DNA of 58,659 nucleotides, taken from positions 1 through 58,659 of the forward strand of contig CALJJZ010000025.1 of the NCBI GenBank assembly GCA_937973635.1, in the 5' to 3' direction. Origin of the DNA: an uncultured Bacillota bacterium. Lineage in GTDB: Bacteria > Bacillota > Dethiobacteria > DTU022 > UBA8154. A program made the translations under genes and the position numbers. Below, piece after piece: positions 8,597-17,130 of the stretch. Below the pieces are notes generated by a model. The model saw nothing but the letters and a program-made list of their open reading frames with translations, ran no database searches and had not been told where the DNA came from. The first letter of the stretch is position 1. Each line of letters starts with the position of its first letter.

Positions 8597-8631
8597 GTAA
8601 AGCGCTTTACAAATACCGGTATTATAATACC
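8597..8631. promoter_or_regulatory. Cluster of overlapping perfect palindromes
   Basis: Between divergent rarD and the lipoprotein gene lie three dyads: GTAAAGCGCTTTAC (8597-8610), AATACCGGTATT (8612-8623) and GGTATTATAATACC (8618-8631, sharing bases with the previous one). The first resembles a catabolite-response element (cre) but for its outermost bases. They are likely operators for one or both genes; the regulator is unknown. Confidence 0.45.
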
Positions 8632-8748
8632 ATAGGCCCTTCTGTAAAAACAGTTAATATCTTTTCTCACATTTCATAAAAGAATATGTGCAACAAAAAA
8701 CGATTTCCAGCGTCAATAATAACAGAAAGTTAAAAGGAGAGAGAGACA

Positions 8749-9498
8749 ATGAAACAGTTTTTCGGACAACTAACAGTATCACTGCTTTTCCTAATGCTGG
8801 CTGCAGGCATCTTTTTAAGCGGTTGCGCAGTGCCGGGCAAAGGCCCGGAAAATGTAAACGGGGGCACATCTCCCGGTGACAAACCGGCGGAGCCAGACGT
8901 GATCGTAAACTATGAGCTGATCGAGGAAAAGGATCTGGAAGAAACTTTACCCCTGGAAATACGGACCCATATCGCTGCTTTGCGGAAACATAAAGGCTAT
9001 TTTGTTTTTCCTCCCCAGGACGAGGAAACAGGAGACGTTGTTTATCTCATGGTTAGCGCCGGAGAAAAACCCACAGGAGGCTACGCCCTGGTCCTTGACT
9101 CTCTGGAAATTTTAAACGGGGTAATACATCTCCAGGTCAATGAAAAAGCTCCAGGCAAAGACGATCTGGTAATACAGGTGCTGACCTACCCTGTCCTGGT
9201 CTTTAAATTTGACCAGAAGTACGACAGCTATAAAGTGTCAGGCCCGGACAAACAACCTTACCCTTCCCTATCCTCTGATCTTTTACCCCGGCATATTGAA
9301 ACAGAGGGCGTCTATAACGGCCAAATCGACAACAACTTTATTGAAATCAGCGTCGGCAATATGGCAGGAGCTTATATGCTGCCCCGAGATCTTGCCTGGG
9401 TACTTACAGAAGTACTCAAAGAAGGAGATAAAGTTGTTTTTACGTATCTGGAAAACGAACACGGGCAGCGTATCCTTCTTAAAATTGATAAAGCGTAG
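8749..9498 (+). CDS. Secreted lipoprotein with PrcB-like domain
   Basis: A 249-residue protein starting at an ATG with AAAGGAGAG upstream. The N-terminus is a lipoprotein signal peptide: MKQFF, a hydrophobic segment and the lipobox LSGC, with the lipidated cysteine at about residue 26. The central region contains VSAGEKPTGGYALVL, the signature of the PrcB C-terminal-like domain, first noted in the trypsin-like-protease complex component PrcB. The C-terminal part (FIEISVGNMAGAYML to the end) appears to be a separate small beta domain that I do not recognise. Monocistronic: its own upstream region and a strong terminator at 9563. Function is otherwise unknown. Confidence 0.8.
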   Translation: MKQFFGQLTVSLLFLMLAAGIFLSGCAVPGKGPENVNGGTSPGDKPAEPDVIVNYELIEEKDLEETLPLEIRTHIAALRKHKGYFVFPPQDEETGDVVYLMVSAGEKPTGGYALVLDSLEILNGVIHLQVNEKAPGKDDLVIQVLTYPVLVFKFDQKYDSYKVSGPDKQPYPSLSSDLLPRHIETEGVYNGQIDNNFIEISVGNMAGAYMLPRDLAWVLTEVLKEGDKVVFTYLENEHGQRILLKIDKA

Positions 9499-9562
9499 CA
9501 GAGAAGATGAACAAAAATTTAAAGTAACCCGGGCCCGGGCTCATATCAAATGTTAATAGCTC

Positions 9563-9598
9563 ATAGCCTTCTTCCCCGAAGAAGGCTATAATTTTTTG
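9563..9598 (+). terminator. Intrinsic terminator after the lipoprotein gene
   Basis: A perfect 12-bp stem (9563-9574 and 9578-9589) with a CCC loop, followed by AATTTTTTG. Confidence 0.93.
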
Positions 9599-9701
9599 CT
9601 TGTCTGGATTCCCGAAAATCCTAAGGGTAATACTATACTTAGCTTAACAGGCATACTAAATGATGAACCCCCGCGCCGGGTGAAAGGAAAGAGATCAATC
9701 C

Positions 9702-10769
9702 ATGAAGATACTTAATGTGGGCATTATCGGTCTGGGGATGGCTTTTGAACAACTTCATTATCCTGCCTTCCAGGAACTTCAGGACCGTTATCGTCTCACA
9801 GCCATCTGTGATCTTGACCGGGATAAATTACAAAAATGGAAGACCAAGCTAAACCTTGCCGAGGGCGATATATATGAGGATTATAAGCTCATGTTACAGC
9901 GGGAAGACATTGATCTTTACGACATCATCGTCCCTATCTCCCTTAATTACACCATTACAGAGGAGGCAGCCCGCCATCTGTCAGACAGGGGAAAAGGTAT
10001 AATCTGCGAAAAGCCCGTAGCTGCTACCATGGAAGAAGCCAGAGCACACCGGGAACTGCCCCGTCGCTACAATGTTCCCATCCTCATAGCAGAAAATTAC
10101 CGGTACAATGAGGAAACAAATTTAATCCGGGAAATAGTGCAAAATAAAGAAATTGGAGATATCCATTATTTTATCTCCAACAGGTTTCTTGATTTTCCCG
10201 AGGAGCAACACCAGGCAGGAAAATTTGCTGCCAAAAAGTGGCGTCAGAAACCAGATTACGATGGCGGCGCCATTCTGGATCATGCCGTCCATGATCTCGC
10301 CGCCCTGCGTCATATCTTTGGCCCCATTGAACGTTTGCACGCTTTCGGGCGGCCACTGGAAGACAGTTTTTCACCTTATTATGTTATCAACACAAATATT
10401 TTAGCCAAAAACGGCATCACCGGGCAATTTTCTTTTTATTGTATCGGCAGAGAAACCCAGGCACCTTTTATCGGCCTGCGCATCTTTGGATCAAAGGGTA
10501 TGATTTACCTGGAAAACCGGGATTGCGGCATTATTAACCTCACTTACCACAACGGCACGCATAGGGAAATCCCTTACTCGCCACAACGGGGCTACTATAA
10601 CGAGCTGCTCAATTACTATAACTTCCATATATACAAGGAAAAGCTGCAGGTTACCCCCGAAATGGCTTACGGCGATGCCCGCACGGTCTTCTCCATTCTG
10701 CGCTCCATCCGGGAAAACAGCATAGTCCCGGTAGATGAAGAGAAAGAGCATGCCCTGACAACAGCATAA
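9702..10769 (+). CDS. Gfo/Idh/MocA family NAD(P)-dependent oxidoreductase
   Basis: A 355-residue protein with the N-terminal Rossmann start NVGIIGLGMAFEQLHYPAF, the family motif EKPVAATMEEA (Lys of EKP is catalytic or cofactor-binding) and AENYRYNEE. The C-terminal alpha/beta domain begins around residue 125 and includes DYDGGAILDHAVHDLAALRHIFG, with the typical GGAxxDxxxH substrate and catalytic signature. Members oxidise or reduce sugars, inositols or related polyols; the substrate here cannot be told. It stands alone between a terminator and a convergent FAH-family gene. Confidence 0.88.
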   Translation: MKILNVGIIGLGMAFEQLHYPAFQELQDRYRLTAICDLDRDKLQKWKTKLNLAEGDIYEDYKLMLQREDIDLYDIIVPISLNYTITEEAARHLSDRGKGIICEKPVAATMEEARAHRELPRRYNVPILIAENYRYNEETNLIREIVQNKEIGDIHYFISNRFLDFPEEQHQAGKFAAKKWRQKPDYDGGAILDHAVHDLAALRHIFGPIERLHAFGRPLEDSFSPYYVINTNILAKNGITGQFSFYCIGRETQAPFIGLRIFGSKGMIYLENRDCGIINLTYHNGTHREIPYSPQRGYYNELLNYYNFHIYKEKLQVTPEMAYGDARTVFSILRSIRENSIVPVDEEKEHALTTA

Positions 10770-10771
10770 TA

Positions 10772-11641
10772 TTAATAGCGGCCATTCCTGCCCGAGACAC
10801 ACCTGTTGGAAAGGACGCCTATTTTTTCAATTTCAACATCTACTCGATCACCCGGCTGCAGGATTATCTCCTTTCCATGACCACCCACCCCCACAGGGGT
10901 GCCCGTAGCAATAATGTCCCCGGGTTGCAAAGAAACACGACTGGAGATATAAGCAAGGAGGGCGGGTATCTTAAAAACCATAGCCGCGGTATTTTCATCC
11001 TGGACAATTTTCCCGTTTACCCTGGTTTGCAGATGAAGATTATGCGGGTCAGAGATCCCTTCTTTCAATACAATCCAGGGGCCAATAGGCGTACTGCTCT
11101 GTGCTGCTTTGCCGGAGAACCAATCAATAATGCGGCGATCCCCCAGCATCGTCCACTGTTTGTCTCTTGCCGTAATATCGTTGAAACAGGTATAGCCTCC
11201 CACATACTCCATTGCCTCTTCCTCTCTGAGGGCATAACCGCCTTTACCAATCATTACCGCCAGTTCACCCTCGTAATCCACCTGCTGCGCATAAGGGGGA
11301 AGAACAATATTGTCGTCGGGACCGATCATGCTGCGAAAGAATTTGTTAAAAATAATAGGATGTTCCGGCACTTTTACTCCCATTTCAGCGGCATGTTTCA
11401 TATAATTGGCGGCTACGGCAAAGACAACAGCATCAGGTCCAAGGGGTGCCTGTAAGCTGACGACGGCCCGGTTATAACGGCGCCCCTGCTCCAAGGCTTG
11501 CTGCAATAACATCTCCCTTTCCGCCGCTGAGAACAGATCCTTGAAGGAAGAAAAGACCCCTTCCAGACTAACAATCTCCTCCTCTGTTACTATCCCCAGC
11601 GCTGTCAGTCCGTCTGCTCTGCTAAAACGAACAATCTTCAT
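10772..11641 (-). CDS. Fumarylacetoacetate hydrolase (FAH) family protein
   Basis: A 289-residue single-domain FAH-family enzyme. It has the metal-binding signature VDYEGELAVMIGKGG, NDITARD (catalytic region), IGPWIVLKEGISDPHNL and, near the end, QPGDIIATGTPVGVG. Such proteins hydrolyse C-C bonds of acylpyruvates or decarboxylate oxaloacetate, or act on hydroxyhepta-dienedioate; no aromatic pathway is adjacent, so a housekeeping acylpyruvase or oxaloacetate decarboxylase role is more likely. It is eight bases downstream of the sirtuin gene and probably co-transcribed with it. Confidence 0.87.
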   Translation of the reverse strand: MKIVRFSRADGLTALGIVTEEEIVSLEGVFSSFKDLFSAAEREMLLQQALEQGRRYNRAVVSLQAPLGPDAVVFAVAANYMKHAAEMGVKVPEHPIIFNKFFRSMIGPDDNIVLPPYAQQVDYEGELAVMIGKGGYALREEEAMEYVGGYTCFNDITARDKQWTMLGDRRIIDWFSGKAAQSSTPIGPWIVLKEGISDPHNLHLQTRVNGKIVQDENTAAMVFKIPALLAYISSRVSLQPGDIIATGTPVGVGGHGKEIILQPGDRVDVEIEKIGVLSNRCVSGRNGRY

Positions 11642-11649
11642 TATTAACT

Positions 11650-12441
11650 TTAAACCCCTTTTAACTCTTTCACTTTATTTACCAGCGCAGTCATAACAGA
11701 ACCGGCCTCACCATGAAGAACAAGATCGGCAAGGCTGTCCAGGTTCGTCGGTTCACGGTTTATAATTGCCAGCTTCGCCCCCCGATCCTTTGCCATCTGC
11801 GGAAAAGACGCTGCCGGATAGACCACTAGGGAAGAGCCTATACAGATAAACAGATCGCTGTTAATAGTATGGCGTCTTGCTTCTTCCAAAAGATCCGCCG
11901 ACAAAGACTGCCCAAAAGATACCGTCGCAGGCTTGAGCAAGCCGCCACATAAACGGCATTGTTTAACCTCGCCGCCTTCTTCAAGTATTTGATAAATCTC
12001 TTCCCAGGGATAATCGGCGCCACAGGAGAGACAGCGGACTTTCCACATATTTCCGTGCAGCTCCAGGACCTTCTCCGGACTGCTGCCGCTTTGCTGGTGG
12101 AGCCCGTCGATATTCTGAGTAATCACAGCAGACAATAGGCCCAGCTGTTCTAACATGGCCACAGCATAATGGGCCGGGTTGGGACGGGCCTGCCGGGAAA
12201 GCTTCCAATTTTCCCGGTAAAAAGCCCAGTAATGACGGCGGCTCTTTTCACTGGAAACAAAGCGGGGAAAAGAAAGTTCATCGGGATCGAAGCGTTCCCA
12301 TAATCCCCCCGGACTGCGAAAATCTGGAATGCCCGATTCAGTGCTAATACCAGCGCCGCTGAAAACAACCGTTTTACCGGGTTTGACTTCCAGCAGCCAG
12401 CGAACCAGTAAGCTAATTTTTTCCTCAGTTGTATACTGCAT
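11650..12441 (-). CDS. cobB: NAD-dependent protein deacetylase (Sir2/CobB family)
   Basis: A sirtuin of about 263 residues. It shows GAGISTESGIPDFRSPGGLW (NAD binding), TQNIDGLHQQSG, the catalytic histidine in LELHGNMWKV, two CxxC zinc pairs (CLSC and CRLC), and GSSLVVYPAASFP. It removes acyl groups from protein lysines using NAD. The frame is open further upstream, but the ATG at 12441 is chosen because AAAGGAG lies eight bases before it; the next start upstream is a TTG without a site. Confidence 0.93.
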   Translation of the reverse strand: MQYTTEEKISLLVRWLLEVKPGKTVVFSGAGISTESGIPDFRSPGGLWERFDPDELSFPRFVSSEKSRRHYWAFYRENWKLSRQARPNPAHYAVAMLEQLGLLSAVITQNIDGLHQQSGSSPEKVLELHGNMWKVRCLSCGADYPWEEIYQILEEGGEVKQCRLCGGLLKPATVSFGQSLSADLLEEARRHTINSDLFICIGSSLVVYPAASFPQMAKDRGAKLAIINREPTNLDSLADLVLHGEAGSVMTALVNKVKELKGV

Positions 12442-12485
12442 GGCTTCTCCTTTCCAGAACAAAATACCTACTTGACAGCTATTAA

Positions 12486-12923
12486 TTAATGTGTTTCCTC
12501 TCCGCTTTCACTACCGCCGGAAAGAAAATCGCTGCAATCATAAGTAAATTCAACAAGCCGCAGCTGCATATAAATATCAGCCCCGCAACGCAGGGCCAGG
12601 GCAATAGCATCACTGGGCCTGGAATCTACGATAATAAGTCGATCCTGATAACGTAAATAAAGTTCGGCATAAAAGGTGCTGTCCCGAATATCTGTAATGA
12701 CTATCTGCTCCAGCTTTCCTCCCAAACTCTCAAGGATACTTTTCAGTAAATCATGGGTTATAGGACGGGGAAAGGTTTTACCCTGCAAGAAAGAGGCAAT
12801 AGACTGGGCTTCAAAGGGTCCAACTGAGATGGGTAAAACTTTTTTTTCTTCTTTATCTGTTAAAAGGACAAGAAACCCCCCGCTTTGGTCGACGGTTACC
12901 GCATGCACTTTCATTCCGATCAC
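12486..12923 (-). CDS. Bifunctional nuclease family protein (DUF151)
   Basis: A protein of about 145 residues matching the DUF151/BFN fold: MKVHAVTVDQSGGFLVLLTD, KKVLPISVGPFEAQSIASFL, PRPITHDLLKSILESLGG, and the signature RPSDAIALALRCGADIY. Members have been described as nucleases in plants and as small regulatory enzymes in bacteria; the exact role here is unknown. The start is uncertain: GTG at 12923 has GGAAAGGGG nine bases upstream, whereas the ATG at 12932 directly abuts that site. The frame is open further upstream without a better start. Confidence 0.85.
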   Translation of the reverse strand: MIGMKVHAVTVDQSGGFLVLLTDKEEKKVLPISVGPFEAQSIASFLQGKTFPRPITHDLLKSILESLGGKLEQIVITDIRDSTFYAELYLRYQDRLIIVDSRPSDAIALALRCGADIYMQLRLVEFTYDCSDFLSGGSESGEETH

Positions 12924-13147
12924 TGCGACCATCCCCTTTCCGCAGCAGAATGGGACTTGCAAGCATAAGGCCGGTGTTTGCAAAACACCATGCTGCCTGT
13001 TTTGTATTATCTTACCACAAGGTTTCTCACTTTAAAAGTATGCCCGAAGCAATAAAATAAATCGGAAAACAGCCCGGAAGCAGCCTGATAACAGGGATAG
13101 AAGAGGAATTTTTGCGAAGAATAAACTACAAGAAAGGAGGGATCGTC

Positions 13148-13315
13148 TTGGCAAAAAAACACAACAAAAGCAGAAAGCAAAAACCCAATTACAGCAAACG
13201 CGGCATGAACAATGTCAACCTAGAAGCTGGGACAGAGCTGGAACTGGGACAGGGAATTACAGATAAATCATGTTCCCGTAACGAAATCTCCTGCGAACGC
13301 CCTAAAAAAAGATAA
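13148..13315 (+). CDS. Small basic protein of unknown function
   Basis: A 55-residue frame starting at TTG 13148, eight bases after AAAGGAGG; the longer frame from 13112 lacks such a site. The product is rich in Lys, Asn, Ser and Arg at its start (AKKHNKSRKQKPNYSKRG) and acidic to neutral later. Small basic proteins like this are common among spore-core proteins of Bacillota, but I do not recognise a family. A clear terminator follows, supporting a real transcript. Confidence 0.6.
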   Translation: MAKKHNKSRKQKPNYSKRGMNNVNLEAGTELELGQGITDKSCSRNEISCERPKKR

Positions 13316-13330
13316 ATAATCCCAGAGCTA

Positions 13331-13365
13331 AAGGGGGCGTTTATGCCCCCTTCCCTTTTGTTTGT
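13331..13365 (+). terminator. Terminator between the small gene and cobT
   Basis: An 8-bp G/C-rich stem (13331-13338 and 13345-13352) followed by CCCTTTTGTTTG on the plus strand. It may also act on the convergent cobT transcript. Confidence 0.75.
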
Positions 13366-13396
13366 ATTGCTTTTTCTGCCCTTATTTGCTCTTCCC

Positions 13397-14455
13397 TTAT
13401 TGCAGGGAAGTTGAAACCCCGGCACCGGAGAAAGTGGCCATCTCGTTTAGTATTTTAAGCGACGCTTCAACAATCTGCATGGCCAGGGCAGCTCCTGTTC
13501 CTTCACCTAGACGCATCCTCATGTGCAAAACAGGTTTGATGCCGATTAAATCAAGCATCAGCCTGTGCCCCGGCTCTTCAGAGAGATGGGAAGCCAGCAT
13601 ATATTCACGTATGCCGGGATGCAGGCGCGTTGCCACCAGCGCCGCTGCTGCCGAAATAAAACCATCCACAATGGCCGGAATTCTGTTAACGGCACAGGCG
13701 ATAAAGACACCCACCAAGCCGGCTATCTCCAGGCCTCCCAGGGCAGCAAGAGCTTTCAGGGGGGCGTCAAGGGGCGGCTTGTGTAAGTGCAGCGCTTTTT
13801 CAATGGCACCAATCTTAAGCTTCAGCCTTTCATCGTCCACCCCCGTGCCCCTGCCTGTGACCTGCCTGACCGGCACACCAGCAAAGTGGACGAGCAGCGC
13901 TGTGCTTGCCGTAGTATTCCCGATACCCATTTCACCGGTGCCGATAAGATCGCTTCCCTGTTTAATAAAGTGTTCCGCCAAATCATAGCCGTTTTTAATC
14001 GCTGCAAGCGCCTGTTCTTCTGTCATCGCCGCTTCCCTGGCCATATTAGCTGTTCCATAGGCAACTTTTCTCTTCCAAAGAAGCGGGTGGTCGGGCAGAT
14101 CTGACGCTACACCCAGATCCATTACCGCCAGCTCTGCCCCAACATGACGGGCAAGGACATTTATAGCCGCTCCGCCATTCAAAAAATTTAATACCATCTG
14201 TGCCGTAACTTCAGCAGGATAAGCACTTACCCCTTCTTCCACCACCCCATGATCCGCTGCCATAAGTATAGAGGTCTTCTTTCGGATCTGTGGTTTTGCT
14301 TTACCGGTAATGCCGGCAACCAGCAAAGCAATTTCTTCCATAACCCCCAGACTGCCTGGTGGCTTGGTCAAATCAGCAAGGTGTAATTTTGTTTCTTCCA
14401 TCACAGCGCTATCCAGAGGTTTAATCTGCTGTAACTTTTCTTTTAAGTCAAACAT
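13397..14455 (-). CDS. cobT: Nicotinate-nucleotide--dimethylbenzimidazole phosphoribosyltransferase
   Basis: A 352-residue CobT with LTKPPGSLGVMEEIA at the N-terminus, MAADHGVVEEGVSAYPAEVT, MGIGNTTASTALL, RGTGVDDERLKLKI, and the C-terminal RLGEGTGAALAMQIVEA containing the catalytic glutamate. It makes alpha-ribazole phosphate for the lower ligand of cobalamin. No other cobalamin gene is adjacent. A cobalamin riboswitch and an intrinsic terminator precede it, so expression is expected to be switched off by B12. AAAGGAGG lies about 12 bases before the ATG. Confidence 0.97.
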   Translation of the reverse strand: MFDLKEKLQQIKPLDSAVMEETKLHLADLTKPPGSLGVMEEIALLVAGITGKAKPQIRKKTSILMAADHGVVEEGVSAYPAEVTAQMVLNFLNGGAAINVLARHVGAELAVMDLGVASDLPDHPLLWKRKVAYGTANMAREAAMTEEQALAAIKNGYDLAEHFIKQGSDLIGTGEMGIGNTTASTALLVHFAGVPVRQVTGRGTGVDDERLKLKIGAIEKALHLHKPPLDAPLKALAALGGLEIAGLVGVFIACAVNRIPAIVDGFISAAAALVATRLHPGIREYMLASHLSEEPGHRLMLDLIGIKPVLHMRMRLGEGTGAALAMQIVEASLKILNEMATFSGAGVSTSLQ

Positions 14456-14517
14456 CTGCCTTTTTTTCCTCCTTTGTTAATATAAATATTTTGGCGGCTA
14501 CAACTACCCTTTCGGGT

Positions 14518-14552
14518 AAAAAACAAGTCTCCGGCATAAATACCGGAGACTT
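14518..14552 (-). terminator. Riboswitch-controlled terminator before cobT
   Basis: A perfect 10-bp stem (14525-14534 and 14543-14552) followed on the minus strand by G and TTTTTT (14523-14518). It lies between the cobalamin aptamer and the cobT start and is the natural expression platform. Confidence 0.9.
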
Positions 14553-14582
14553 TTCCATCATCCCCATGGCTCTGGTTTTTGT

Positions 14583-14775
14583 GGGCAGTGCTGCAGGCAG
14601 GTCTCCTGGCTTCAGTTCATCGCGTAAAACCCCTTCCCGCCCTTTTTCCCCGCTTGCCGGGTTAAAGAACAGTGGTTTTTTGTTTTCCGCTCCCTGTCAC
14701 AGTGGCGGGACCGCACAGGATTTTAACCTGTTTCCCTATTCTCCGTCTTATACGGCACCTGCAACTGACCGTTTA
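14583..14775 (-). ncRNA. Cobalamin riboswitch
   Basis: On the minus strand the conserved parts occur in order: GGTGCC (near 14755-14760), AGGGAAACAGG, AAATCCTGTGCGGTCCCGCC followed by ACTGTGA, and the B12 box AGCCAGGAGACCTGCC at 14611-14596. This is the standard adenosylcobalamin-type aptamer; ends are approximate. Coupled to the terminator at 14518-14552 it is expected to act by premature termination. Confidence 0.96.
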
Positions 14776-14877
14776 TGCAATTTACAACTAAAATATATTT
14801 TATTTCTCTGCGCCTGTCAAGGGAATAATTAAAGCGCCCATTACAGAAAATAATCTTTAAAGCGAGGTGTATTTAAA

Positions 14878-15018
14878 ATGACCGAGGAAAGGGGCCCGGA
14901 AGCAACAAAGCTGCTCAGCTATGCCGCCATTCGTTATGGCACATGGCTGCTGGCGTTGCTTATTATCCTTTACTTCATCAGCCGCCATCTCTTTCCTTTT
15001 ATCCAGTCACTTTTTTAA
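14878..15018 (+). CDS. Small single-pass membrane protein
   Basis: A 46-residue frame with ATG at 14878 and GAGGTG about nine bases upstream. The N-terminus is polar (MTEERGPEATKLLSYAAIR). One strongly hydrophobic segment, TWLLALLIILYFI, is followed by a basic and aromatic end, SRHLFPFIQSLF. The codon pattern and start site look real; no family is recognised. Its last 20 bases overlap the 3' end of fprA on the other strand, a tail-to-tail overlap. Confidence 0.6.
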   Translation: MTEERGPEATKLLSYAAIRYGTWLLALLIILYFISRHLFPFIQSLF

Positions 15019-16195
15019 AGAGCAGAACATGGTTTTGTTTGATTTTTTCCGCCAGCTCCTCCAGGGCAGCAAAGTCTTCTGCCCTGGGGTACCCTTTTAT
15101 GACCACAGGCTCGAGGAGATCCGCTTTAAGGCTGCCAAGTAAACCGGAGAGCTGTTCCACCATTTTACTGCCCCAGCCATAGGAACCGATAATCGCCGCA
15201 AATTTCAGGCGGGGACGCAGGGCGGCAGCCAGAGAAACAGCAGCAGAAACTACCGGGTGTGGTCCGGCAAGGACGGCAGGAGAAGCAACTACTATGGTAG
15301 CCGCATCTACTAGGGCAACTGCCAGCTCCCCTGTATCTGTCACTGTAAGACGGAAAGGCTTTACGCCAATACCACGCTTGATTAAAGCCTCCGTCAGGAA
15401 AGAAACCATTTTTTCCGTACTGCCGTGCATGGATACATAGACGATCACAACCTCATCTTTTACCGCAGTTTCATCGCTCCAAACCCGATAGGCATCGAGG
15501 ATAAAGGAGGGATTGGCGTAGACAGGCCCATGACTTGGCGCAATCATCTCTATTGCCAGCCCTGCAAGTTTGGAGAGATTATTGCGGATGGGGGCCCGAA
15601 AAGGCATCATAATCTCGGCAAAAAAACGTTTGGCCGCCGGATAAACCTCCGCTTCGTCCTGGACGAACAGCTCCCCCGTTGCCAGGTGCGAGCTAAAGAA
15701 ATCACAACTAAAGAGGAGCTTTTCTTCCTGCAGGTAAGAGACCATGGTCTCCGGCCAGTGGACAAAGGGAGTAAAAATAAATTGCAGCGTTTTACCTCCC
15801 AGGGCGACAGTCTCTCCGTCTTCTACGACCCGGATCCTTGCTTCGGGGATGTGCAAAAGATCCTGCAACAGGGCACTTCCTTTGGTATTGGTAAGCACCT
15901 GGGCCCCAGGGAAAAGCTCAAGCAAAGCGGGTATAGAACCGGAATGATCTTGTTCACCATGGTGAGAGACAATGTAATCCAGCTTATCCACTTTAAGTTC
16001 GTTCAGGTGTTCACGTAAGTCAGCTTCTTTTGTGGGATCCACCGTATCTAGCAAGGCGACTTTTTCGCTCCCCCTGATCAGGTAGGCATTGTAACTTGTT
16101 CCCTGAGGCAAAGGAATAAGCTCATCAAAAAGGCGCCGATCCCAGTCTATGGCTCCCACAGCAAAAACATTATCTTTAATTTGTCGTATAGCCAT
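14999..16195 (-). CDS. fprA: A-type flavoprotein (FprA), flavodiiron NO/O2 reductase
   Basis: A 398-residue flavodiiron protein. The N-terminal metallo-beta-lactamase-like domain has the diiron ligands in SHHGEQDHSG and in SCDFFSSHLATG and PSHGP; the C-terminal flavodoxin domain starts near residue 250 with VVIVYVSMHGSTEKMV (FMN loop). It reduces O2 to water or NO to N2O in anaerobes. The gene lies directly downstream of the rubredoxin-fused flavin reductase that supplies its electrons, as in the Moorella fprA-hrb pair. Confidence 0.95.
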   Translation of the reverse strand: MAIRQIKDNVFAVGAIDWDRRLFDELIPLPQGTSYNAYLIRGSEKVALLDTVDPTKEADLREHLNELKVDKLDYIVSHHGEQDHSGSIPALLELFPGAQVLTNTKGSALLQDLLHIPEARIRVVEDGETVALGGKTLQFIFTPFVHWPETMVSYLQEEKLLFSCDFFSSHLATGELFVQDEAEVYPAAKRFFAEIMMPFRAPIRNNLSKLAGLAIEMIAPSHGPVYANPSFILDAYRVWSDETAVKDEVVIVYVSMHGSTEKMVSFLTEALIKRGIGVKPFRLTVTDTGELAVALVDAATIVVASPAVLAGPHPVVSAAVSLAAALRPRLKFAAIIGSYGWGSKMVEQLSGLLGSLKADLLEPVVIKGYPRAEDFAALEELAEKIKQNHVLLFKKVTG

Positions 16196-16203
16196 CTTAA
16201 TCT

Positions 16204-16914
16204 CTAAGCCTCCTTTACAAATTCATCTTTTGCAGCACCACAAAGAGGACAGACCCAATCAGAGGGTAATTTAGCAAAAGGCGTTCCCGCAGGTATGTCT
16301 CCCTCAGCATCGCCCTGCAACGGATCATAGATATAACCGCAAATGGTGCAGCGGTATTTAGTATAATCCTCCCCCGCAGAAGCTGCCGCAATATCTGCTT
16401 TCTCCTGTTTCTCTCCTATATAGGTTGGGGCGCTCCTGGGGGCACCGCCCTTTTTAACTGTCTGATAATAGGCATAGGTTAGAGGTTCACCTTTACCCAC
16501 AAGATCACAGTCTATAACCGTGGCACAAAAAAGCGTATGCGTTCCAACCTCCAGGCGGTCATGCACTTCCGCCTCAATAAAAGCAATACTGTGGTCAACC
16601 AGCAGGGGCACCCCCGTAACACCGCGATGAAAAGGAAGCTGGTCAAATTTCTTTATCTCCCGCCCGGATTTAAAACCAAACCTGGCAATCAACTCCATAG
16701 GCGTCTCCTGTTCCAGCACAGAAACAGCCAGAACCCCCGCTTGACTGATTATTTCATGGGTATAATTTTCCCGGTTAATACAAACGGCAATGCGCGGCGG
16801 CTCAGAAGTAACCTGAAAAACAGCATTGGCGATCTGTCCATTGTCCTGGTTCCCCAGAGTAGAACTAACCACATACAGACCATAACTGAGGCTGTGCAAG
16901 GCTTTTTTATCCAA
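16204..16914 (-). CDS. hrb: High-molecular-weight rubredoxin (flavin reductase-rubredoxin fusion)
   Basis: About 236 residues. The N-terminal flavin reductase-like domain ([34 protein letters not shown]) is followed by a linker and a C-terminal rubredoxin with both knuckles, [10 protein letters not shown] and [11 protein letters not shown]. It passes electrons from NADH to FprA. The frame is open upstream to an ATG at 16974 (AAAGGA upstream), but family members begin at the segment starting with TTG 16914 ([16 protein letters not shown]), which has GGAAGGGG ten bases before it. I prefer the TTG. Confidence 0.92.
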   Translation of the reverse strand: MDKKALHSLSYGLYVVSSTLGNQDNGQIANAVFQVTSEPPRIAVCINRENYTHEIISQAGVLAVSVLEQETPMELIARFGFKSGREIKKFDQLPFHRGVTGVPLLVDHSIAFIEAEVHDRLEVGTHTLFCATVIDCDLVGKGEPLTYAYYQTVKKGGAPRSAPTYIGEKQEKADIAAASAGEDYTKYRCTICGYIYDPLQGDAEGDIPAGTPFAKLPSDWVCPLCGAAKDEFVKEA

Positions 16915-17130
16915 TTGCGGTCTACCCCTTCCGGCCTTTTTATATGCTATTACAAGATAGCATTTATTATCCATGTTATCCTTTCTTGGCACCAATGTCA
17001 ACATATCGGCCGTATTTATGACTATATTCTCCGTAGGATAATAAATGGAACAAGAGAAAAAAGCAGCCTTACGGCTACCCTTTTCACTTAATAAATTCTT
17101 ACCTTAATTTAACATTGCTTTATCCCTGTT

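Noticed and set aside
8597-8610. Catabolite-response element (cre) for CcpA
   Set aside because: The outer bases are G/C instead of the TG...CA of cre, so it is reported only as a palindrome.
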